A stretch of DNA of 42,322 nt from Geomonas propionica (GTDB lineage Bacteria; Desulfobacterota; Desulfuromonadia; Geobacterales; Geobacteraceae), in contig NZ_JAEMHK010000023.1 in NCBI RefSeq assembly GCF_016458235.1, forward strand, positions 1-42,322, given 5' to 3'. Under the pieces are notes generated by a model. The model was not told the DNA's origin, made no database searches, and saw nothing but the letters and a program-made list of their open reading frames with translations. Shown one piece after another: positions 1-10,181 of the stretch. Every line of letters begins with the position of its first letter. Position 1 is the first letter of the stretch. The position numbers and the translations under genes were made by a program.

Positions 1-77
1 CGAAGAGTTCGAACAGCAGGAGTTTAAGATGGCAGCATAAGGGTTTTTAACGTGTCCTCTATTGCGAAGACAGGTCA
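1..77 (+). mobile_element. Right end of an IS3-family insertion sequence (partial)
   Basis: Positions 2-40 encode the last residues of an IS3 OrfB transposase (EEFEQQEFKMAA, stop at 38-40). They are followed by the terminal inverted repeat, which ends ...TAGGTCA-like at 75-77. The 77 bases align without gaps to the end of the complete element at 8377-8453 but differ at about 12 positions (roughly 84% identity), so this is a related isoform and not the same copy. The element's left part lies outside the window. It ends one base after the stop codon of the neighbouring minus-strand selenoprotein gene, which is therefore probably intact. Confidence 0.85.
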
Positions 78-78
78 T

Positions 79-492
79 CTACTCCCCTTTACCCGCCGCC
101 CCCCCATCCTCAAGCTCACGCATCACCCGCTCGATGGCCCGGACATCGCAGCCGTCGACGATCCGCTTGCCCTGGTCGAAGACGATGAGGGGGACCATGT
201 CGCCGTGGTAGCGTTCGCGCCATTCCCGGTGCGCGACCTGATCTTTCCGGATGTCTCGGGTGGCGTAGGGGATCCCTTTGCTGGTGAAATAACTTTCCAC
301 CGAGGCGCAGTAGCTTCAGCCGCTGCCGATGTAGATGGTTATGGCGGGGTAGTGCCGGGTGGCGGTCGGGAGAGGGGATGACGGCGTGGCGCAACCGGGG
401 AGAGGCAGCGCGAGCAGCAGGACCAGCGCGGCCAGTCGGAACACGGTCCGGTGACCTAGCGGCGGCATCTCGATTTTGTGGTAGTGCTGCAT
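79..492 (-). CDS. Lipoprotein glutaredoxin-like selenoprotein (UxxC redox motif)
   Basis: A 137-residue protein is read through an in-frame TGA at 316-318. Before the TGA there is a signal peptide with a lipobox (LPLPGC) and the beta strand AITIYIGSG. The TGA then takes the first position of a UxxC motif (Sec59-S-Y-Cys62). The downstream half is clearly thioredoxin-fold: helix VESYFTSKGIPY, then DIRKD, the cis-proline strand VPLIVFD and GKRIVDGCD. A normal TGA stop would sever the redox motif exactly where glutaredoxins have their first Cys. A hairpin at 283-301 fits a bacterial SECIS. The chosen ATG (490-492) has GGAGG six bases upstream; an earlier ATG at 513 lacks this. The gene lies 68 bases downstream of the response regulator and may be cotranscribed. 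It probably acts as a membrane-anchored periplasmic thiol/selenol redox protein; the substrate is unknown. The alternative is a gene killed by a nonsense mutation. Confidence 0.75.
283..301 (-). promoter_or_regulatory. Candidate bacterial SECIS hairpin
   Basis: On the minus strand, 14 bases after the TGA (316-318), the RNA can form a 7-bp stem (GGUGGAA with UUUCACC, one G-U pair) closed by the loop AGUUA. Bacterial SECIS elements sit directly 3' of the UGA and have a short stem with a small G/U-containing loop about 16-30 bases downstream, so position and shape fit. Confidence 0.6.
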
Positions 493-560
493 CAGTTCCT
501 CCGGGGCCGTCATCCTGGCACTTACGTTAGCGCCACAGCAAGCCGTTCCTCGTCCACCTC

Positions 561-1973
561 TTACGCCCGCTGCTGCTTCAACCTCTTGCTCAAGGTCGGC
601 TGCGACACACCCAAAAGCCGTGCCGCGATGGACTGGTTCCCCTCCGACCGCCGCACCGCCTCGGCCACCAGGAGGTCGATCGCCTCGGTGAACCCCGGCA
701 ACCGGTCCATCCCGAAGAACGGGTTGTCCGAAGGCTCCACCGGCTGCTCCGCTACCGATTGCGCCGGCCGCTCGCCGATGGCGCGCATGAACGCCTCCAT
801 GGAAAGGACACCCCCCTGGTGCAGGCTGACCGCGTCGTACACCATCGCCTTCAGTTCCCGCACGTTGCCGGGGAAGTCGTAGGTGGCGAGGAGCACGGCG
901 AGTTCTTTCGGGAGCGTCGGCTTCTTCTTGCCGAATTCCCGCGCCGCCAGCTCCAGGAAGTGGTCCAGCAGCAGCGGTATGTCATCTTTTCTCTTCCTCA
1001 ATGGTGGGACGTGCAGGTGGTGCGCCCGCAGCCGGTAGTAGAGGTCGTTTCTGAACTGCCCCGCCGCCTGCCGCGCCGCCAGGTCCTGGTGCGTCGCCAC
1101 TACCACCCGCGCCCGGATGCGCCGGGGTCGGTCGCTGCCGATCGGGTAGTATTCCCCCTCCTGCAAAAGCCGCAACAGTTTCACCTGCGACCCAAGGCTC
1201 AGGTCGCCGATTTCGTCCAGGAACAGGGTCCCGTCGGCGGCCTGCTCGATCATCCCCTTTCTCGCCTCGCCCGCGCCGGTGTAGGCGCCCTTGACGTGCC
1301 CGAACAGCGTGTCGGACACCATGGTGTCGTCCAGTCCCGCCACGTTCACCGCCACTAGTTCCCCCTCCCTGCCGGAAAGCCGGTGCAGTGCGGAGACGAT
1401 CAGTTCCTTGCCGACGCCGCTCTCTCCCGTCACCAGGATGGGCTGGGAGGAAAGCGCCACCGCCTCGACGTACTGGAAGATGGAACGCATCCCCTTGTCA
1501 CCGGTCACGATGTCGTTAAACGCCTCCGGGTGCTCCAGCCGGTCGTAGAGGAACCGGTTTCTCAGTTCCCGGTTCTCCAGTTGCAGCTCCTTCTCCCGGA
1601 CCGCCCGCTTCACCCCCTTGACGATGCGCCCCTCTTCCGAGGTCTTCACGTAGTAGTCGAAGGCGCCGCTACGCATGCAGTTCACCGCCGTCTCCAGCTG
1701 GTTCAGGCCGCTCACGATGATCACCGTCACCTCGGGATGCTCCTCGGCGATCCGCTCCAGCAGTTCCTGGCCGGAAAGGTGCGGCATGGTCAGGTCGAGC
1801 AGCACCACCCCCACCGTGTGCTCCGTCATCATCTTCAGGGCCTGCCGGCTGTCCGGGCAGGTGAGGATGTTGGTGAGCCCGGCGCGCTCCAGGGTGATGC
1901 TCATGGCATAGAGCCAGTCCGGTTCGTCGTCGACCAAAAGGATGCTGAAAGAAGGATAGAGGGTGGTGGTCAT
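561..1973 (-). CDS. NtrC-family sigma-54-dependent response regulator
   Basis: This 470-residue protein has three parts. The receiver domain is at about 10-125 (acidic DDE at 15-17, phospho-acceptor D60 in LLDLTMP, K110). The AAA+ sigma-54 interaction domain is at about 155-390 (Walker A GESGVGKE at 183-190, the sigma-54 contact loop GAYTGA at 229-234, Walker B GTLFLDEIGD at 248-257). The C-terminus is a Fis-type helix-turn-helix (NQSIAARLLGVSQPTLSKRL). It should activate sigma-54 promoters when phosphorylated by the adjacent kinase. Its ATG overlaps the kinase stop codon (ATGA), indicating translational coupling. In-frame codons upstream of this ATG lie within the kinase gene in another frame and are not part of the protein. 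Confidence 0.95.
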   Translation of the reverse strand: MTTTLYPSFSILLVDDEPDWLYAMSITLERAGLTNILTCPDSRQALKMMTEHTVGVVLLDLTMPHLSGQELLERIAEEHPEVTVIIVSGLNQLETAVNCMRSGAFDYYVKTSEEGRIVKGVKRAVREKELQLENRELRNRFLYDRLEHPEAFNDIVTGDKGMRSIFQYVEAVALSSQPILVTGESGVGKELIVSALHRLSGREGELVAVNVAGLDDTMVSDTLFGHVKGAYTGAGEARKGMIEQAADGTLFLDEIGDLSLGSQVKLLRLLQEGEYYPIGSDRPRRIRARVVVATHQDLAARQAAGQFRNDLYYRLRAHHLHVPPLRKRKDDIPLLLDHFLELAAREFGKKKPTLPKELAVLLATYDFPGNVRELKAMVYDAVSLHQGGVLSMEAFMRAIGERPAQSVAEQPVEPSDNPFFGMDRLPGFTEAIDLLVAEAVRRSEGNQSIAARLLGVSQPTLSKRLKQQRA

Positions 1974-3745
1974 GCCATGGACTCCTTGTCGGGCAAGGTG
2001 AAGGTGAGCCGTGCCGTGGTGCCTGCGCCGGGGACGGAGCTGAAGGAGAGCTCGCCGCCGTGTTCCTTTACGATGCCGCTCGATACCGACAGCCCGAGCC
2101 CGGTTCCCCCGCTGTCGCGCTTGGTGGTGAAGAAGGGATCGGTGAGGCGGGAGAGATGTTCCGGCGCGATCCCCGTCCCCTGGTCGCGCACCTCCAGGAT
2201 CACCTGCCTCTGGTCCGCCTCGAACCAGGTGACCAGCTCGATGCCTTTGTCCGGTGCGGGAAGCGCCTGGCACGCGTTCACCACGAGGTTCACCACCACC
2301 TGTTCGATGCGCTGGGCGCTGCCGTTGAGTCTGGGGATGCCGGTGCCGAGGCTCACGCTGAAATGTTCCGTGCTCTTCTCCACCAGGTTGGCCAGAAGGC
2401 GCAGGGCCGCCTGCACCGTCTCGTTCAGGTCGAACTCCGCCGCCTGCCCCGGCTCCTGCTGTCTCGCGAAATCCTTCAAGTCCTCGACGATCAGCTTGAC
2501 CCGCCGCGACCCTTCCTGCATCTGCTGCATCAGCTTGGGGAGCGCCTCGCGCATGCGGGAGTAGGGAAGGCCCCCGAACTCGAAGTCGCCGTTGTCCCGG
2601 TAATACTCCTCAAGGATCGGCTCCGCGTCCCGGAACGCCTCCATCGCCACCGGCAGGTTCAACAGGATCAGCCCGTTGGGGTTGTTGATCTCGTGCGCCA
2701 CGCCGGAGACCAGGATGCCGAGCGCCGCCATCTTGTCCGCCTGGACCAGCTGCTGCTGACGGTTTATCAGCTCCTCCTCGGCATGGCGGCGCTCCTCCAC
2801 CTCGCGGGTCAGTTCGGCCGTGCGCGCCGCCACCTCGCGCCCCAGGGTGCGCGACCAGAGCACGGCGCCGCCGGCTACAAGGATCAGCGGCAGCACCACC
2901 ACCGCACCGTACTTGAATACCTCGCTCCAGGAGAGCCCCGGCGGTTCCAGGACCCCGAGCCACTTGTTGTAGATCCTCTGGTACTCACCGGTGTTCTTCA
3001 AAATGGCGAGCCCCTCGTTGAAGCGCGCCAACAGCGCCGCGTTTCCCTTCTTCACCGCGAAGCAGTACTGCTGCGCCGATACCGGGTCGCCCACCGCCTC
3101 CAGGTTGGAGAGCCCCAGTTCCCGGATCAGGTACAGGCCGGGCAGTTTCGCCATCACCGCGTAGTCGTGCTTCCCCGAGGCGAGCGCGCGCAGCACGTCG
3201 GCGTGGGTCGGCACCGGGATCACCTTGGCGCCGATGCGCTGCGCCGCCAGGAACTCCTGCATGATGCCGTCGTTCAGCACCAGCACCTCCTTGCCGCGCA
3301 GGTCGGCCAGGGTGGGATGCCGGTTCCCCCCTTTGCGGGCGAAGATGGAGTGGTGCACGATGGTGTGCGGCGGCGAGAAGTCCACGCCTTTGGCGCGCTC
3401 CTCCGAATATGACATCCCCTCCAAGAGGTCGACGTCCCCCCGGACCAGGTCCTGGCGCCGTTCCGACCATGCCCCCAGGCGTATTTCGACCTTGAGCCCC
3501 ATGACCCGGGCCACGGCGCGGGTCAACTCCACGTTGTAGCCGCTGGGCTTGTCGTCCTTGTCCAGGAACTCGTAAGGAGGGTAGCTGCGGTCGCCGCCGA
3601 CGATGACCAGCGAGGGAGCGGCATCGGCGGCCGGGGCCGCGTGGGCGCAGATGACGCTGCAGAGGGAGAAGACGGCGGCGAGGAGGAAAAGGCGCAGGTA
3701 CCGGTTGGGGCAATCATGGCGCTTGATAGTTCGTGCTGATGGCAT
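1970..3745 (-). CDS. Sensor histidine kinase with periplasmic solute-binding (SBP_bac_3) input domain
   Basis: This 591-residue protein starts with a signal peptide (about 1-37, ending AHAAPA). A family-3 solute-binding-protein domain follows (about 45-265; SYPPYEFLDKDDKPSGYNVE is the classic N-terminal signature). Then come one transmembrane helix (about 278-297), a coiled-coil linker, a HisKA domain with phospho-acceptor H351 in GVAHEINNP, and a HATPase domain (VVNLVVNACQA N-box, DQGTGI, TGLGLS G-box). It should sense a small periplasmic ligand, perhaps an amino acid or other polar compound, and pass phosphate to the NtrC-type regulator it overlaps by 4 bases. The ligand cannot be told from sequence. 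The ribosome-binding site before the chosen ATG is weak. Confidence 0.93.
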   Translation of the reverse strand: MPSARTIKRHDCPNRYLRLFLLAAVFSLCSVICAHAAPAADAAPSLVIVGGDRSYPPYEFLDKDDKPSGYNVELTRAVARVMGLKVEIRLGAWSERRQDLVRGDVDLLEGMSYSEERAKGVDFSPPHTIVHHSIFARKGGNRHPTLADLRGKEVLVLNDGIMQEFLAAQRIGAKVIPVPTHADVLRALASGKHDYAVMAKLPGLYLIRELGLSNLEAVGDPVSAQQYCFAVKKGNAALLARFNEGLAILKNTGEYQRIYNKWLGVLEPPGLSWSEVFKYGAVVVLPLILVAGGAVLWSRTLGREVAARTAELTREVEERRHAEEELINRQQQLVQADKMAALGILVSGVAHEINNPNGLILLNLPVAMEAFRDAEPILEEYYRDNGDFEFGGLPYSRMREALPKLMQQMQEGSRRVKLIVEDLKDFARQQEPGQAAEFDLNETVQAALRLLANLVEKSTEHFSVSLGTGIPRLNGSAQRIEQVVVNLVVNACQALPAPDKGIELVTWFEADQRQVILEVRDQGTGIAPEHLSRLTDPFFTTKRDSGGTGLGLSVSSGIVKEHGGELSFSSVPGAGTTARLTFTLPDKESMA

Positions 3746-3870
3746 GGATGCAGCTTATCTATGAAATTCGCCGCTTGCAAGATCATCTGATGCTACCGAA
3801 GGAATAAACGACGGCTGGTACATTATTTTGCGCCAATGTTTCCTGCGTTGTCGTTTAAAGTCCTCAAGCA

Positions 3871-3901
3871 CATTCCTTATTGCACCGAAATGAAAGGAAT
3901 G
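3871..3901. repeat. Inverted repeat between kinase and chemoreceptor genes
   Basis: CATTCCTT (3871-3878) and AAGGAATG (3894-3901) form an 8-bp perfect inverted repeat with a 15-base gap, in the 191-base intergenic region between the divergently oriented kinase and chemoreceptor genes. It could be a regulator operator. No clear sigma-54 or sigma-28 promoter was found next to it. Confidence 0.4.
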
Positions 3902-3936
3902 AGATATCCCTATTGTAAGAACATGAGAGGTGACCA

Positions 3937-5835
<1,899 letters not shown>

Positions 5836-5868
5836 CACCGCCGAAGAGCTCCAGTAGGAACCAACGCG

Positions 5869-5902
5869 AAGCGGGGGACGAGCAAAGACTCGTCCCCCGC
5901 TT
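5869..5902 (+). terminator. Rho-independent terminator after the chemoreceptor gene
   Basis: A 14-bp GC-rich perfect stem (AAGCGGGGGACGAG with CTCGTCCCCCGCTT) encloses the 6-base loop CAAAGA, followed by TTTCT. It lies 33 bases after the chemoreceptor stop codon. Confidence 0.85.
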
Positions 5903-5982
5903 TCTCATGTTCATCTCGTCATCGTCCTGTAGGGGCGAATAATCATTCGCCCGCCTTTGCCTAAGCCCCCTCGCGGTGTCCC

Positions 5983-6081
5983 AAATTTCACGCAAAGTCG
6001 CAAAGACGCGAGAGACATCCAAATAATCCTGAAGCCTTGCTTTCTTTGCTCCTCTGCACCTCCGCGCCTTTGCGTAAACTT
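5983..6081. repeat. Intergenic inverted-repeat element (CGCAAAG-type)
   Basis: TTTCACGCAAAGTCGC near 5986 and, inverted, GCGCCTTTGCGTAAA near 6065-6079 flank about 60 bases rich in CGCAAAG/CTTTGC words. This resembles dispersed non-coding palindromic elements often seen between genes in Geobacter-type genomes. It occupies most of the 342-base gap before the next gene; no gene is seen here. Family and mobility are unknown. Confidence 0.45.
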
Positions 6082-6177
6082 CGATGTGGCTCGCCCCAAA
6101 CATTTGTTGTTGCAATGACCGATCTGCATGCTAGTGTATTGGAGGTTTTTAATTGAGTAAAGGGAGGTACCCATATT

Positions 6178-6801
6178 GTGAAAAATCGTAACGGCGGAGA
6201 AAAGGACGAGGAGCTCATCCGTGCAAGCGGCGACCTCCTCACCAACTTGATTAAAGATCCTTCCATCATGCAAAGCATCTATACAGTGTTACCTAACCTG
6301 GAGAAGTTGCAGGCCGCCCACGAACGGCACATAAACATCTTCCAGCAGGTCCTGGGTGGCGCCCGTGACATGGAGGGGGAACTGGAAGCTGCCCGCAATG
6401 AAGTCATCACACAGTCGAGTCTAATTCACGGCATGGTGACCCTTACCGGCAAACATGACCCGACTATTCCGCAGAGGCTGGGCCTGGTGCATCAGATCGG
6501 CAGCAAGCGCCATTCGGCCGCTGGTCTTTTAGTCCCGGAGAACTTCCGGATGGCCTACGAGAAACGCAGTATCGTCGCGCGCGCGTCTGCGGTCAAGGGG
6601 GCCAGGAGTTACGAGATCTGGCTTTGCGAAAGTGACCCTCTCGTTGAAGCCAGTTGGAGGCACCACGCGACTTCAGGCAAGATCAATCGGATCGAATTAA
6701 CCGGTCTCACGCCCGGCAAGCTGTACTACTTCAAGATCAGGGCTGTGGGCGCCAGCGACGCAGGGCCTTGGTCCAACTTTATCAGCATGATGGCTATCTA
6801 G
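6178..6801 (+). CDS. Fibronectin type III domain protein
   Basis: This 207-residue protein has a helical N-terminal half (about 10-95, coiled-coil-like) and a C-terminal fibronectin-III domain (about 115-205). The domain shows the usual landmarks: YEIWLCESD, then ELTGLTPGKLYYFKIRAVGASDAGPWSN. No signal peptide or membrane helix is visible, so it appears cytoplasmic. Start is GTG at 6178, with GGGAGG ten bases upstream. Similar small FN3 proteins are common in Geobacteraceae, usually near phage or conjugative material, but their role is unknown. The gene ends about 100 bases before a tandem-repeat block. Confidence 0.75.
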   Translation: MKNRNGGEKDEELIRASGDLLTNLIKDPSIMQSIYTVLPNLEKLQAAHERHINIFQQVLGGARDMEGELEAARNEVITQSSLIHGMVTLTGKHDPTIPQRLGLVHQIGSKRHSAAGLLVPENFRMAYEKRSIVARASAVKGARSYEIWLCESDPLVEASWRHHATSGKINRIELTGLTPGKLYYFKIRAVGASDAGPWSNFISMMAI

Positions 6802-6899
6802 ACATCCTCTACAGTGTCACCACCGCGTGGTTACTGCTTCCGTACCCGGTGGTGACACTCCCTCCCATCCCACACCCTCCTCTACATGAAGTACTCCTT

Positions 6900-7165
6900 A
6901 AGACAAAATCAGAAAACGCCATCGCAAAATCGGAAAACGTGGTGACAAAATCGGAAAACGCGAAGACAAAATCAGAAAACGCGAAGACAAAATCAGAAAA
7001 CGTCATCGACAAATCGGACAACACGGTGACAAAATCGGAAAACGTCATCATAAAATCGGAAAACACCATGACAAAATCCGAAAACGTCATCGTAAAATCG
7101 CAAACAGGATGACCAAATCGGAAAACGTAATCGTGAAATCGCGAAACACGGTGACAGATTGGGAA
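6900..7165. repeat. 21-bp tandem repeat (minisatellite), about 12 units
   Basis: The unit is close to GACAAAATCGGAAAACGTCAT. The AAAATC word recurs at 6905, 6926, 6947, 6968, 6989, 7010, 7031, 7052, 7073 and 7094, exactly every 21 bases. It then occurs at 7114 after a single-base loss, and at 7135 and 7156 in degenerate form. Read in one plus frame the unit encodes a TKSENxx heptad, and in a minus frame FSDFVxx. No well-placed start codon or ribosome-binding site drives either frame, so it is treated as non-coding. The 21-bp period is two helical turns and each unit has two A4 tracts, so the DNA may be curved. Confidence 0.9.
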
Positions 7166-7265
7166 GGGGGGGAAGGGCTGTACAAATTTTGTGTAAAGGG
7201 GCTCCCTGAGCTATCTTCACTTTTGAGGACACACCATATATCCTAACGGGCCAGGAGGGTGTGTC

Positions 7266-8416
<1,151 letters not shown>

Positions 8417-8517
8417 GGGTTTCTAACGTGTCCTCTATTGCGAAGATAGGTCACCCTGCTTAAGATGCCCGCCATCAGTTGGGCACCTACTTTCGACTGA
8501 CCTGTGGCCTCAAACGC

Positions 8518-9915
8518 TCAAAAGTCCAGCGGGCTTTTCGGCGCTTGCTGCGTCAGTACGGGAACGCAGTGGGTGTAGACCATGGTCGTCTTCAGATTGG
8601 CGTGGCCAAGGAGTTTCTGGATGAGGCGGATGTCGTAGTTTGCTTGCAGCAGGTGTGTGGCAAAGGAGTGGCGAAAGGTGTGGGCGGTCACGCGCTTGAG
8701 GATCTTTGCGCGGCGCACTGCGTTGTGAAGAGCCTCTTGGATTTCCGTTTCGTGCAGGTGGTGTCGCCTCCTCTCGCCGGTGCCAGCAACCACGGTGAGC
8801 GTCCTTTGCGGGAAAAACCACTGGTGGATCAACTCTTTTGCGGCATGAGGGTACTTCTTCTCCACCGCGTCCTGCAAGAAGACGCCGTCATATCCTGCCG
8901 CCAGATCCCTTTCGTGCAAATGTGCGACCGCCTCTATCTGCGCTTTCAATGCCGGCAAAATCGATGCGGGCAGCGGGACCGTTCTGTCCTTGGCCCCTTT
9001 GCCATGGATGGTGAGCATCATGGCGTCGAAATTAAAATCCTGCACACGCAATTGCAGGCACTCGAACAGGCGCAAGCCACACCCGAACAGGAGGCTTATG
9101 AAGAGCCGGTACGGGTAAGCCAGTTGACCAAGAATGGCATCGATTTCAGCACGTGAGAGCACCATCGGGATGTACAAAGACTTCTTCGCCCGGGGCACAT
9201 CCTTGAGGATCCCGAAATCTTTCATGAGGGCGTGACGATAGAGAAACAGGAGGGCGTTGAAAGCCTGGTTCTGCGTCGACGCCGCTACGTGGCATTTGAC
9301 GGCGAGAAAGGTGAGGTATTGCTTTACATCTTCCGTGGATAAGTCATCGGGACTTTTATTTTTTAAAAAGCGTTGGAAATGGCGAGACCATGTCGCATAT
9401 GTCTTCAGGGTTTTCCTGGAGTAGTGCCGCAGCTTTATTTCTGCGGCAAGTCGTTCGATAACCGTATCCCACTCCGGAGAATCCGACTTTTCGGAATATC
9501 CAGCCTCTTGGTAGTTTGAGGTGCGCAGCAGGGATTGAGTGGTTGGCGTATTAATGTCCGGGGCAATGGCGGCGGTGTCGGTTGGAGGATTGGGAACTGT
9601 CTCGGCTGGTTGGGGGGGCGCAAAATCGGAGGAAGTCGTGGGAGCACGTCGTTCGTTGTTTTTAAGCAAGGCGAAGTATAAAGAAACTGCATGGGCCGCA
9701 TGTCGTTGCTGGTCGGCAGTCTGGTTTCTCTCACCCAATTTCTGACAGAAAAGGCGCACCCTGTCTGACTTAGACGGTGCTGGTGAATATTTTTCGCAAA
9801 AATCAAGGTAATATCTGAGCCATTGCAGGTACTCCGCGTGCAGCGATGGCGGGACCCGCGACTGTGCCAGGAGATTTAGGAATGCCGACACGACCGCCTT
9901 GGGGATACCATTCAT
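8518..9915 (-). CDS. intI: Integron integrase (IntI-type tyrosine recombinase) with extended N-terminus
   Basis: This 465-residue protein recombines attI and attC sites to capture or excise cassettes. The catalytic core has the first Arg in FGCGLRLFECLQL, the Lys in HGKGAKDR, HTFRHSFATHLL, LLGHANLKTTMVYTH with the tyrosine nucleophile, and ends KSPLDF. It carries the patch unique to integron integrases between the beta strands and box II (KYPHAAKELIHQWFFPQ ... RRHHLHETEIQEAL), needed for folded attC binding. A core-binding SAM-like domain precedes it (about 148-232). Ahead of that is a second, similar helical domain (about 10-86) and a Pro/Thr-rich linker, making it about 130 residues longer than IntI1. 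ATG 9913-9915 is chosen (AAAGGCGAAG upstream); a GTG directly precedes it. All catalytic residues are present. Confidence 0.95.
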   Translation of the reverse strand: MNGIPKAVVSAFLNLLAQSRVPPSLHAEYLQWLRYYLDFCEKYSPAPSKSDRVRLFCQKLGERNQTADQQRHAAHAVSLYFALLKNNERRAPTTSSDFAPPQPAETVPNPPTDTAAIAPDINTPTTQSLLRTSNYQEAGYSEKSDSPEWDTVIERLAAEIKLRHYSRKTLKTYATWSRHFQRFLKNKSPDDLSTEDVKQYLTFLAVKCHVAASTQNQAFNALLFLYRHALMKDFGILKDVPRAKKSLYIPMVLSRAEIDAILGQLAYPYRLFISLLFGCGLRLFECLQLRVQDFNFDAMMLTIHGKGAKDRTVPLPASILPALKAQIEAVAHLHERDLAAGYDGVFLQDAVEKKYPHAAKELIHQWFFPQRTLTVVAGTGERRRHHLHETEIQEALHNAVRRAKILKRVTAHTFRHSFATHLLQANYDIRLIQKLLGHANLKTTMVYTHCVPVLTQQAPKSPLDF

Positions 9916-9925
9916 CACTTCGCCT

Positions 9926-9954
9926 TTGACATGTATGCAGCATCTCTATATATT
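9926..9954 (+). promoter_or_regulatory. Candidate cassette promoter Pc
   Basis: TTGACA (9926-9931), a 17-base spacer and TATATT (9949-9954) give a near-consensus sigma-70 promoter. It reads toward the cassette array and starts a few bases beyond the intI start codon. Transcription would begin near 9961. Confidence 0.65.
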
Positions 9955-9975
9955 GCGATTGATTTGTGACGACAA
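9947..9975 (-). promoter_or_regulatory. Candidate intI promoter PintI, overlapping Pc
   Basis: On the minus strand, TTGTCG (9975-9970), a 17-base spacer and TATATA (9952-9947) read toward intI, about 30 bases upstream of its start. The -10 boxes of this promoter and of Pc overlap on opposite strands, so the two should compete. No E. coli-type LexA box (CTGT-N8-ACAG) is seen. Confidence 0.5.
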
Positions 9976-10019
9976 ATGAAAGTAGTTTAGCCGACGCATC
10001 TTCTCTTTGCGGGGAAGAT

Positions 10020-10049
10020 GGAGGATGGTCAGTTTTCTGGCCATCCTCC
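10020..10049. repeat. Strong hairpin in the integron leader
   Basis: A 13-bp stem with one G-T pair (GGAGGATGGTCAG with CTGGCCATCCTCC) has a TTTT loop. The arm GCCATCCTCCC (10040-10050) also matches GGGAGGATGGC near 10142-10152 in inverted orientation, so alternative pairings are possible. It lies between Pc and the first cassette, where attI and leader control are expected. Confidence 0.6.
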
Positions 10050-10053
10050 CAAT

Positions 10054-10084
10054 TGGCACAAATTCCCACCTTCCCAGTGTGCCA
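10054..10084. repeat. Second inverted repeat in the integron leader
   Basis: TGGCACA (10054-10060) and TGTGCCA (10078-10084) form a perfect 7-bp inverted repeat with a 17-base gap. It may be part of the attI or an IntI or regulator binding site. Confidence 0.4.
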
Positions 10085-10174
10085 TATCAGCACCTTACGT
10101 CAATGCGGTTTATGTGTATAGGCTAATATTCTTCTCGATGTGGGAGGATGGCGGCAATTTCCCACTAATATGTT

Positions 10175-10181
10175 GTTGGCC
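10175..10181 (+). other. Possible attI crossover (GTTGGCC)
   Basis: GTTGGCC is the first sequence downstream of intI that matches an R' box used in this array; the same heptamer is the R' of the attC at 12742-12814. If real, cassette 1 begins at 10176. A second GTTGGCC at 10396-10402 is the competing candidate. attI sites are poorly conserved, so this is only a guess from position. Confidence 0.3.

Noticed and set aside
1974..2273. N-terminal extension of the NtrC-type regulator
   Set aside because: The open frame lies wholly within the kinase gene in another frame and encodes Arg-rich nonsense; the ATGA overlap gives the natural start.
3816..3831. Possible sigma-54 promoter (TGGTACATTATTTTGC) upstream of the chemoreceptor
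   Set aside because: GG and GC are 11 bases apart, while sigma-54 promoters need 10; one base off is normally inactive.
6809..7090. Minus-strand FSDF-repeat protein
   Set aside because: No ribosome-binding site, and the repeats explain the open frame; a one-base loss near 7100 just upstream breaks the frame.
6654..7112. Heptad-repeat protein (KSEN repeats) on the plus strand
   Set aside because: The only start codon is inside the FN3 gene in another frame, and there is no ribosome-binding site; the frame is open because the repeat unit lacks stops.
6900..7165. CRISPR array
   Set aside because: The unit is 21 bp with no unique spacers, and there are no cas genes.
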